From the NCBI GenBank assembly GCA_958295665.1, contig OY282558.1, positions 354,125,034 through 354,189,033 of the forward strand: DNA of 64,000 nucleotides. Direction: 5' to 3'. The notes beneath the pieces were generated by a model. That model made no database searches, had not been told where the DNA came from, and was given only the letters and a program-made list of their open reading frames with translations. The stretch is from Tipula vernalis. Lineage: Eukaryota > Arthropoda > Insecta > Diptera > Tipulidae. This document shows positions 12,471 through 22,469 of this stretch, piece after piece; position 1 is the stretch's first letter, and the number at the start of each line of letters is the position of its first letter. Made by a program: the position numbers and the translations under genes.

Positions 12471-12473
12471 AAA

Positions 12474-12562
12474 GATTCAATTTGAAATATATAAGGTTCA
12501 ATTTGAATTATAAAAAGTTCAATTTGAAGTGTAAAGGGTTCACTTTGAAGTGTGAAACCTGT
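12474..12562. repeat. Short tandem repeat, ~22-24 bp unit, four copies
   Basis: Units of the form 'ggttcaatttgaagtgtaaa' recur four times with small changes (near 12477, 12499, 12520 and 12538), abutting the ~110-bp repeat on the left. Confidence 0.65.
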
Positions 12563-12569
12563 AACACCT

Positions 12570-15420
12570 CAAATAAAAAATATTTTTTTTTGGAGTAAAC
12601 TGACGCTTGGATACACACAACACGGTTAGAATGACCCTGCACTCAAAAGTATCTTTAGTACTCAAAAGTATAACTAGAAAGCCTCAGGCCCGCCAATTGG
12701 GAAATGCTTTTAAGATATTTACGATCGAATTTGAGGTAAGGGTCAAATTGACCCTGTGTGTTCTCTGAGGGTTAAACGGTTTTGAGTTTATGGATGATTA
12801 AGCAGTATTTAGTTAAAGCTGATTATTATTTATTCATAATTTATATTCTATTATAACACTTTTATTGAGTTTACACTTAAAGAAATTGAGTGGTTTATCG
12901 GAAGAGCAAACAGTAATTATTGATATCTGAATCAACTCTAGATTTCCAGAAATCAATCCAGGAAAATGAAGTAGTAAGTAAATATGGAATTGTTGCTATA
13001 AAATTCAATTTGGTATTTAATTGTAATTTATAATTATTGTTTCAGAGTTTTTATTAATTTTTTTGATTTGGATTTTCAGAAATAGCAGCAAAACAAATCT
13101 CAGTTTTCCAAAAACTTGAAGGATCCAGCGGTCATGTAGTTTAGAAATTGTGTTATCTTGTGCTAACTATTTTATCACATACATTACCAACAAAAACATA
13201 GTAACTATTGACTATCTAAGTATCTAGAACCGGGTCGATTCTTTAATATTAATAAACCTTTACTTTCCTTCGATGTTGTTGTGTAAAAGAGTTTACAGTG
13301 GTAGACTCGACGCCCTACCGGGAACTTTGATCGTAGAAATATAGAAATAACTAAAAATCTAATCTCAGTTCTATTAAAATTAACACCAGAAATTTAACAT
13401 TTCCGACAGATGAAATCCGATGTCTAAATTATCTTGATTTAATTAGAAATATACCGACTTATCAAGATTGTTCATGGTCTAGCGCAACACGCACATCACA
13501 CAAATTATACAAAAATTTATTCAATTGTGTCACCACTATTATATGCTAGAAATTTCGAAATGATAGTTACGAGTATATACTTCCTAGAACAAATAGGTTT
13601 TATTACGTACATATAAAATATTGCTGCTTGTAAAAGTTGTAAATAATAATTATAGAGGAAAACATTTTTTTTTTAAATTTGATAATAGAAAACAAATGGA
13701 ATTAATTTTTTTTATACAATGTGTACTTACACAAATCGTACAGATTTATTAATAGTGGTAATAATTTTTAGAGCAGATATTAAATATGTATGGTGTGTTT
13801 AGTAAACAAGCAAAAAATATCACGCTACGGAACTGAAATCTTGTTAAAAAATGAAACTAAATTTGATTTGTTCTTCAATTACTATTTAAACATACCATAA
13901 ATTAATAAGAAAACTGTAAGTGATAGTGATAAAAAAAACAATTAATAACAATAATAATTAATTAATTACTGTGCGTATCATTCCAATTTTTTTATTTAGA
14001 GTGAAACCATTTTCTTATTTATACAGATATTGAGTTCGAGGGTTAACTATGGTATAATTATAGTACCACAATAGATTTAATAAAAATTGTGTTTTAATTA
14101 AAAATTATTAACAAACTTATTATCTAGATGAATCGGATTTTACGAAGTTCACGTTTTTTTTACTATTTTTATCAAATCTAATTGTGCCATGTACAATGAA
14201 CTCGGAAACACATTTAATTAATTGTCGACAATACGAGAGGTGTACACTTGAAATATATTTTCCTGTATAGTTGTGTTTACACACTTCCGGTTTTGTTGTA
14301 ATTACGGTCACAATTAATTCAAATAAATTTTACAGCAAGTTTGCGTTTATCTTTTATGGCAATTATGTTTGCCAATTGTGTTGTTAGAAATTAGTTTTAT
14401 TGGTTCTTAATATTCAGCAGGTGCCGACTTATTTGGTTCCGCCTTCAAAATTATTTTAAGGTTAGAATTTGCTGAAAATTCAAAATAATTTTGTCTGTAT
14501 TAAAATCAATAAGATTCTTTCGGCTTTTTATAGACAAAATATATCACAACATTTTCGACTAGTTAATTAGAAAAAATGAAGAGGCCAATCATTTATAAAT
14601 ATTTCTACCAAAAAAAAATAGAAATATCAAAATACCCGATACTTTAACCCGAGGTCAATACTCAGTGTATCGACTCCAAAAAGTGAAAACATTCCTTGAG
14701 TTTTCTCTGTAGTAGTTTGGTTTCGTACCGACAAGCTCACACGAACAAAAAGTTGGGTCTACTCATTAGGTAGCTACGACCAAACTACAAAAATACAATT
14801 CTAGCTTCATGCATTAGATATGAGGCAAGAACGAATTGACTTAGCAAATTATATAATTCACCAAATCAAAAAATCAAGGAAAGCCCCCTATTATTTGTGT
14901 GGGCATAAAACACACAGAAATGAGGGTTTTCTTCGGTGTACGGTGGTTCTTCGAAGACCAATATTTCACATTGGAAGTGTTCCTTGTCATTTTCACTCGT
15001 TAATAGCAGGTGTACATATCGCAATCAATTAATAAACCCTATCAATTCTGTTAAATGATAAGATCACTTATCATTGATAGATTAACGTCCGAAAAAACGT
15101 GAAAATCTTCTTTTTGTTAAAAAAAATATTTCGAGTGATGAAAACAAATATTTGTCGGCTCACGCTCGCATCGCCAGAAATTACAAAACAAACCGCAATA
15201 TAAATAATAGTTATATATGATACTAGTGTGTAAAGCGAGATATTATCCCTGGTGGATAATATCACTTTGCTCATGAGTGCAATACAACATTCTCCCACTT
15301 TTGTTAAATTCATTTCAGAGAATGATAGTTTATGCATAAAAACAATTCTCCTGCGGCTGTCAATTATTTGTTAATTCACTAATATTATTGCGTTTTGGTA
15401 AACAATATTTTTGGTTTTTT
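12570..15420. other. AT-rich DNA, nothing recognised
   Basis: Several short open frames occur on both strands (for example 14120-14311 minus, 14820-15032 plus, 15071-15337 minus). None shows a family motif, a signal peptide followed by a credible domain, or codon use that stands out from the AT-rich background. I see no supported gene. Confidence 0.4.
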
Positions 15421-15429
15421 CACTCAAGG

Positions 15430-15740
15430 ACTTCATCTAAATATCTTTATACAATCCCATTTCCATCGCGTAAGCTGGATTTTATCAAAATTGGTTATTA
15501 AAAAGCCAAATTTCATCGTAATTGGTGAAATTCCAAAACTACGTCTATAAATCAGTTTGGAATTCCATTTCCAAAATTATCGGTGATTCTAATCGGTTTA
15601 GAAATATCCTAGTTCCATCCTAATTGACCATGCTCACGCAAACTTAATATCATTAAACTCTGTAGAGAAATAGCTAAGTTGGCCATATTGGTCAGCGTTG
15701 GCCAAATTCTGAAGAATTTTGTCAAAAACTCCAAAATTTT
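15430..15740. repeat. ~110-bp repeat family, locus 3
   Basis: About three diverged copies of the unit at 130-680: 'cccatttccatcgcg', 'aaattggttattaaaaagcc', 'ccaaaactacgtctataaat', 'aatcggtttagaaatatcc'. It lies just outside the 3' end of the R1/Loa-like relic. Confidence 0.6.
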
Positions 15741-15949
15741 ATCAAAACTCTTTAGAGGTTGAAGTTCTTGGCGGAAAATGGCTGTATGGTAAGGTGATAT
15801 TTTAAGGGGGCATGGCCTATGAGGAAGCCAGTTGGTAGCGTCAGCTCTGCCTTCTTAAGTACGAGAAGCTCTTTAATAGAACTGGGCTTCTGCGCCAGTA
15901 AGAGAACTTTGGAATATCCTCCTAGTATTTTACCATCGTTATAAGGTGT

Positions 15950-16300
15950 CCTTCTGGCGCAGTGTACACAGTGTACACTGGGACCTACATAAGTGTTACC
16001 TTAATTTTAGTTACCAGCGGTTTAGCTGTATTTAGCCAGTCCCATACCAGCCTTGAATTAACGGTAGAACTTAAAAGCCTTTAAGGCTACTTGGCTGCCT
16101 GATACAATGTAGATTTTTGCACCGTATAGGCATTTAGTTATTCATAACTAGGAGCAAACCTCCATACCGTATATTTCTGCTTGGAAGACGGAAGTATTCG
16201 TATCCCCAGGACATCAAGAGGGCCGTTTCAATGTCACATGTTGCTATCGGTGCTCGTCTTCTGTTTTAGACCTGATTGTAAATGATACCGTTGAGTCTCG
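15950..16300 (-). pseudogene. RNase H relic of the R1/Loa-like element
   Basis: The minus strand near 16190 gives VFKAEIYGMEVCS, and about 80 bases further KIYIVSGSQVALKAF. These correspond to the family blocks xFQAEIYAIE and IYILSDSQAALKAL with the second and third catalytic acids. The Asp of 'SDSQ' is Gly here, and stops interrupt the frame. Confidence 0.6.
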
Positions 16301-16699
16301 TTCAAAGGAAGGCTCACCAGTGCACCAAAGTCCCGATGTGGCAAAATGATATAGAAGTGTTTGTGGATGTCCAGTTTAGTTGGCTTATACTCGGAATGCA
16401 TTGCTATGGACCAACTCCTTAAGGATTGTCAAATGCACACCATATAATCTGGGTTAATGTTACCTTCTGCATTTTCAAGGCCGTAATTACAGCGTTTATT
16501 TTAATATATAGATGGGGCGGAGTCAGTCAAAGAACTCCCTTAATCTCAGCAGTCGGCATGTTTTCATTGAGCCCGTAATGCCGAGGCAGGATATGCTCTG
16601 ATAATATTTGTGCTTCCTTCTCGGTTTTGGGCCACCATACCTCCGGTGCGTATGTATCCATGGGCCTAATGATTATTGATCCCAATATCGTCTTTAAAG

Positions 16700-17600
16700 T
16701 CTCTGACAGACCCAGAAAGCTTTGGTGGCTCTATTTTGAATTTTAAATATACGCTGTTTCCAATTCAGTGTTTGGTTCAGGATAACTCCTAGATATTTAA
16801 CTTCTTTGGAAAACTACCGTTTAACAAGGAAGCTGTGAGCGCAAACTTTCTCCTCTTCGTAAAACGCACAATAATCTGTTTGTTTTGAGTGACATAAAGT
16901 CCTTCCTGGACGCACCATAGCCGCACTATATTGAGTGCATCGTGCGTGAGGTTGGAGATGATTTCATAAAATGTCCATATGATTATGATAGCCAAATCAT
17001 CCCCCTAGCCCTGGACATCATAATATCAGTTACTTAAAAGAATTAATAGTCCATCAAAAACCAATGACCATAATTAAGGAGACAAAATGCCTCCTCTTAA
17101 TTTGGCTCGCCTGATACGATGTTTTAGCATGGGACGGATATACCTGATTGTGAGAGGCGCAATAGCCATTTCCATTGCTTCCCTCTCTGTCGACTCTTAG
17201 CAGAACAGAAAAAGCCCCCTCAATGTCCACAAAGGCATTTCTGCGCATCTTCTCCAAGGGATTTCAAAGATTTGAAAAAAGCTAATAGTTTTGTGTCAAT
17301 TTTGTTTGCCAATAGCCCCGCAAATACCCATCTGCCCTCTGGCGAAACCTGTACCATTGGAATGATCGCTACAGAGATTGCTAGAGATCACTAGACTTTC
17401 TGGAGACGCGATTTGGAATACAATTCATTGATTCCTTCACAAGAACTTCTCCAGGTCGCCCTCTTGGATCTTGTTAGTTCGAGATTATATTCATGTTGGC
17501 CTTGGCCATCCTGTAATCTTTTGTTAAATTTTGCCATGTTGAATATTTTCCTCGATTTTTTCGTTAATCTTTCCGCCGTCCTGTTCCACCAAGGGATCAT
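16700..17600 (-). pseudogene. RT relic of the R1/Loa-like element
   Basis: On the minus strand 17600-17391 encodes IPWWNRTAERLTKKSRKIFN, the usual linker, ending with SKRATWRSSCEGI. The stretch 17257-17054 holds RNAFVDIEGAFSVL (RT catalytic block A, FVDIEGAF). Near 17005 a DDLAI remains of the YADDLAI box, with a stop codon where Ala should be. Then 16995-16789 gives ALNIVRLWCVQEGL and FTKRRKFALTASLLNG, the thumb region. The gap between blocks A and C (about 17050 to 17010) is too short, so the VPQG segment is deleted. Confidence 0.75.
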
Positions 17601-17699
17601 TTTATTGGCACAGGATAGCTGTTTTCAAACGCTGAGTGTATGAAGTTGTGCAGCGGGTTTGAGCTGAACTCTAACCCCTATTCCGTCTCAATCTTTCCC

Positions 17700-18300
17700 A
17701 TAATATATGGCATTTCTGATCCCAAAAGTGCTTAATACAAGCTCCGGTCGGTCAGTTTCTGGCATCTTAAAGGTTTCGGCCTCAGCTTTGAGATAAAATC
17801 TTATGTACTTGTGATAGGATAAAGAAGGCTCCATATGCCAGTTATTTATTAAAGGACTCAAATGCATTTTCTCCCCTATTGATGATATCTATACAATGCT
17901 AGTAATAAAAAACTCAAAAATGTCACTGCTGCCCATACCGTATGGGGTGCGTTTGCATCGCATCATATAAGGTTATCCTGTTTGCAATGGGCTACGAGCC
18001 GACCAACGTCATCTGGAGGCGTTATTTCTAGGTCGCCAAGAAAGTTGGCTGGGGCCATTATAGTCTCCTGTTTGCCTGTTTCTCGCTACACCTTTATCAT
18101 CACTGGTACCAAGTTCCTGAAGATAAACTCTAGAATGGGTGTAAGGTATATTTGCGAGCTTGCCAAAATGGCCTCTCTTGGACTCGTTCCGTTATCATAA
18201 ATCAACTTACTCACTTGTTTTGGTAATCCCTTAAGTTGATTTGACTTAAGTCCATGGTTCCTGAATAAGGGTTATGCTGACGAGTTGGGAGATAAACCTG
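17700..18300 (-). pseudogene. APE-type endonuclease relic of the R1/Loa-like element
   Basis: The minus strand, across frames, shows CKRTPYGMGSSDIFEFF near 17940, where the family has the DANAHHxxWGS block. It also shows NNWHMEPSLSYHKYIRFYL near 17830, matching the family's final 'VSDHRxI' block. The catalytic residues are largely lost. It lies directly upstream of the RT linker at 17391-17600. Confidence 0.55.
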
Positions 18301-19284
18301 CGGCTAAGGACGTCTGATGCTGCCTGAGAATGATACACGTTTGTCTATAAGCAACTGATTTGTGTCCTCATAAATTTCGGACTTTATATTAAAGCGTGGG
18401 TTTACCTTCCTCACTGCTTGGTTATCCCAGCCCGTTTTGAGATAGACAACTGACTTTTATCCTCCTTCTTCTGTCTACTGCCCGTTCGAAGCCCGGTTAA
18501 ACACAGGCCTCTTCGATGGCTTGCATCCAAGGTCTCATTTTTGCTATTGGACAGGATCGATAGCCCGCGAGTCATGTCGCATAAGCTTAACCACTAGGGT
18601 CCTTGCATTACGCTGATTGTTCTTAGGGTAGAGCTGGACAAGAACAAACTTGTAGTTGACCTTGTAGGCAAGCTGTTTTAGCTTGTCCACCATTGCGTGA
18701 TCCACTGAAAAGGTGCAGAAGGCTGAAGCGCCTTTTGCCTCTCTCCGAATCAAATTTCATTTTATAGCCTACCTATCTTTGTTCTGATCCTTAATAAAAG
18801 CAAGAAGCCAATCCGTTGGCAATTCAGCGCTTTTTGGGAAAATACAAACAAAATCTGGGCCCGACACAGTTTATTATATCCTCAACAGCCTTCAACTGTG
18901 CTCCTTCCCCGGATTTATATCTCCAATATCAAGCTTAAGCCACTGTGCAGTGGCCTTATTGGCACAAGTTACCTTTCAGCACCTTCTCCAAAACGCCTCA
19001 GGCGACAGCATTTTGCTGATCCACCGCCAGAATCACCTCTAGAAACTCCACGGGTAAGATCTCAATGATCTCAGATTCCGCTGCCTCTTTTAGTGTAGTT
19101 CTTAACCGAACTGTATTACCAGAATTTGTCTGCGGGACACTGGCTTGCCCTAGGATTTCTTTTCAGCTGATAGTGTGTCATTCTCAAACCGATCCCCCTG
19201 GGCCTAAGGGACCTCTAGATAAGCACTAGTCTCCTTCAGTGGCCATAGTTACAAAACATTTTTCTCCCGCCCTGGAGGTTTTCC

Positions 19285-19720
19285 CTACTCAAAAATCCTG
19301 TTGTATCGTTTCTTAGCCGCTCTACATAATTTTTCGTAAAATTCCTTCAAAGGTTTCTCAGGAACAGTCTTCTTCAAAGCCTTTCCCACGTCCATACTCA
19401 CCACTATTTCCACAGATGAGTTGCCCTCACTTAAGAGGGATGCTATTTCATCTAACGGGATGTCCAATTTGGAAAGAAGAGGATCTAATTCCTGGAAATC
19501 CATAAGGAACACCCGTCCGATGTTTTCCCTGTCGAGAAGTCCACAGTGGAAAGAGGGCTGAAATCCTTAGAATCCATGACAGAACTTCCGCTGGTGTGTG
19601 ACGTTACAGGGCAGAATAAAACTAGAGGGCACCTGGTATCCAGAGTCCGCATACTAACTACTGTTACCTTGCACACCCCGCCTAAAACATGGCCAGAACA
19701 GCCCGCTTTAGTATGCACGC
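19285..19720 (-). pseudogene. ORF1 (gag-like) relic of the R1/Loa-like element
   Basis: Two overlapping minus-strand frames (19485-19718 and 19285-19512) give a Ser/Thr-rich stretch followed by a charged helical stretch (LLSKLDIPLDEIASLL and KEFYEKLCRAAKKRYNRIFE). This resembles the variable N-terminal part of ORF1 proteins. The assignment is positional: it lies upstream of the endonuclease and RT on the same strand. No zinc knuckle was found. The frame at 18544-18753 (KGASAFCTFSVDHAMVDKLK) may be a later part of the same ORF. Confidence 0.4.
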
Positions 19721-19959
19721 TCCTGAAAGATTTCAGCGCTGGTAGTGACTAATCAAATTTATTCGTCCTCCCTCCTTCTGATGAGGTTTTAAAGATGTTT
19801 GGTAAACCCATATTACTAAAAGTAAATAATTATAATGACATAGTCAGATTTGCTATGATTTATCCACATACAATTTTTATTGGTAACATTGCTCACGGAA
19901 TAAATATAATAGGGAATTAATCGAGCTATTACTGAAATAAGATTCATAAGAAGAGAACA

Positions 19960-20130
19960 AAAAATATGTGCCGTTTTGATCGATCACCACAGAAAAAATG
20001 ATTTCTACAGTCACCTTTTGAAGTCAGCTTTACACCATTAAGAGAGTTTTGCAGGAGCGAAACAAATGGTAGTCGGACGGGGCAAGGTCCGGGCGATACA
20101 GTGGATATATTGAATTTTCCCAATCAAGCT
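19960..20130 (-). pseudogene. Mariner transposase C-terminal relic (-)
   Basis: On the minus strand YRPDLAPSDYHLFRSCKTLL is readable near 20090-20035, the third-Asp block of a mariner DD34D transposase. A decayed C-terminus ending IDQNGTYF follows near 19985-19965. The closest relative in the window is the plus-strand mariner relic at 56210-56900, which has PYRPDLAPSGY at the same place. The rest of the element is missing. Confidence 0.7.
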
Positions 20131-20269
20131 CTTAAATTTTGCCTAGCAGGTTTAGCCTTCTAACTTTAAGTGAAAAAATCATTCAGAAAAAATAAACCCA
20201 TTTCTAGTAAATAATCACACTAATTGGGAATGCTTTAGAGTTTAGACAATCGCTAGAAGAAAAAATTAA

Positions 20270-21340
20270 CTTAATGGTTCCATTAAAGAGCGAGGAGCAA
20301 TTAGACAAAAGCAGTCCACAAGTTTGTAAACGATATACCGGAATCAGCTTGGAAAAATACCCCTAAAATTAAAAAGAAAATCAAGGGAAACAACTACCCT
20401 GTGAAAATTAGGGAACTCCTATTTTCTTTGGAAAGCAAACAAAAGAATTAAAAGAGCAAAAATGCAGATTGCTCCTATAAGAATAGCAGGTGAAAAATGG
20501 GCTAGGAATAATGAACACAAAGCTCGAGAATTTACTGAACACCTCGAAAAAATATTTCAGCCACATTAAGACCAAACGTTGGAAGCCAAGATAACAACTG
20601 AACAAGCTGTGCAAGAAAGTAAAGAAATCCTACCCACAACACCAAAAGAAGCCATGCGTGAGATAAAAGCTAATATGAATACGAAAAAAGCTCTTGGTTA
20701 CGATCTAAAGCTTATGGAAAATTGCAGAAGTAATGGTGATCTCTAAACAAATTCTTCTCTCAATTTCGCTATTGCCAGTCATGTCCAAACTCTTTGAGAA
20801 GCTTCTGGTAAAAAAGTTAAATCCGATAATCGAGTAAATCATCAGTTGGGTTTTCATAACCAAAACACAACAATTGATCAAGTACACAGAATAACCAGTA
20901 TAATTGCGAAAGCACTAGAAGAGAAAAAAGCATATTCAACAGTATTTCTAGACGTTACACAGGCGTTTGATAGAATGTGGCATGAAGGACATAAACACAT
21001 GTAAAGAAATCTTATACCAATGGAATTTGCTAAAATACTGAAATCTTACTTGAAAAATATTTATGGTCTTCCTGCATTAGAAAACAACACAGTGGCCACT
21101 TTTGCAGATGACACGGCGTTCTTAGCTGTTGAAAAAAGCAACGAAGACAACACAGAAGTTACAATCAGCTATAACTCAAATATATAAATGGACAAAAAGA
21201 TGGAATAAAACTAAATGAAGCTAAATCAGTTCACATCAACTTTACAAACAGACGATTCGAACATATTCCGATTAACATAAATCGTGAAATAGTACCGCAT
21301 GCGAAATGCGAATACACTATGGAAGAAGCCATAGATTAAT
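20270..21340 (+). pseudogene. Jockey-type reverse transcriptase relic
   Basis: Plus-strand pieces in shifting frames match the RT of jockey itself: QVHRITSIIAKALEEKK-like sequence near 20880, STVFLDVTQAFDRMWHEGH near 20937-20993 (catalytic block A), then ILKSYLKNIYG. The sequence jumps directly to LPALENNTVATFADDTAFL at 21070-21126, so the roughly 45 residues with the VPQGSVLGP box are deleted although FADD is kept. It continues with KLNEAKSVHINFTNRRFEHI to about 21280. Many stops. Confidence 0.8.
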
Positions 21341-22440
21341 TTAAGTTAGTAAATTAAGACAGAGACTAATTTCTCATTAGTGCAGGAGACTAGATTGTAA
21401 TTACATAAAATATAATAAGCATTAAACTGTAAAATGCTGCAAAGATTAATAATTCTTGCAATTATATTTTTTATGGTTATCAACAATTTAAATATTTTTA
21501 CACAATTGCAACCGACATAAATATTACTGTTGTGCTGCAATCTTCACTACTTATATTCAATAAAAATCTAACTGTATACATTGAGTGAAAGTTATGTGCT
21601 GGAGTATCCTTATAATATCGGGGCATGACCTGTAACTTCCATATAAGTGTGGTAAATATGTACGTAAACTATTCAATAATTGCGCATGAATGGTAAGCGG
21701 TACTTAAATTTTCTAACTTAAAATTTACTATGTATGCCATGGGGAATTGAATAATTTTCGAATATTTATTCAAGACGAATGAAGAAGAATTTGGTGGTGA
21801 ACGAGTATAGAAAATAAAATTCCAAGATATTTGTGTAATTACAATTAAAAATAAAATATGAAATAATACGGTATTTTTGGTGGTAGGTTGAGTGGAGACG
21901 ATATTACAATTTGCATTTCTTAATGATGATGATGATGATGATTTTTTTTTTTATAAATGTGCCAACGAATCATCTATTTTAAAAATACATCCCATATGTG
22001 TGTAAATACGTGATTATTTAGTAAAGAAATATTTTCGAATTTATGAATAAGAGTTTTATTATAAACAGAATATAGAATATGATGTAAATATTTATGTATA
22101 CATAATGTAGGTATTTAGAGTACATTTATAAATAAGATGCAAAACCTGAAGTGCAACTAGCTTCAATACACTAAACAGATAACTTTTAATAGTATAATTT
22201 ATTGCTTTAATTTAGATGATAATCTGTGGTAGACGTTTTAGCATCGAAAAAATTGTGCTTTGAAAGTCTTGTAAGAAATCGACGAAATAATTATCGATAA
22301 GCAAAATAATGTTGCAGAAAATTATTTTAAGATGCACTTTTGGTTGTGACGACATAAAATTAACCCTATTTTTAAATGTGACCTTGAACATTTGCAGAAA
22401 GAATACAAAAACACAACTAACTGCTAATTATTTTAAACTA
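21340..22440. other. AT-rich DNA with a (GAT)n microsatellite
   Basis: Near 21925-21941 there is a short (gat)n tract followed by poly-T. No gene-like structure is seen on either strand. Confidence 0.5.
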
Positions 22441-22469
22441 TACATGGTGTCCAAATATTGACTGATTCG

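Larger units (their letters stand above)
15800..19760 (-). mobile_element. R1/Loa-like non-LTR retrotransposon relic (-)
   Basis: A ~4-kb block visibly richer in GC than its surroundings reads on the minus strand as a near full-length element. From 5' (right) to 3' (left) come a gag-like part (19285-19720 and probably 18544-18753), an APE endonuclease (about 18300-17700), an RT (about 17600-16750) and an RNase H (about 16300-15950). Every domain is broken by stops and frameshifts. The combination of ORF1, APE endonuclease, RT and RNase H points to the I/Loa/R1 assemblage rather than Jockey/CR1. I cannot separate the clades without alignment. No poly-A or target-site duplication was identified. 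Confidence 0.7.

Noticed and set aside
14120..15337. Small frames as host micro-ORFs
   Set aside because: No motif, no splice context I can support, and similar frames are expected by chance in AT-rich DNA.
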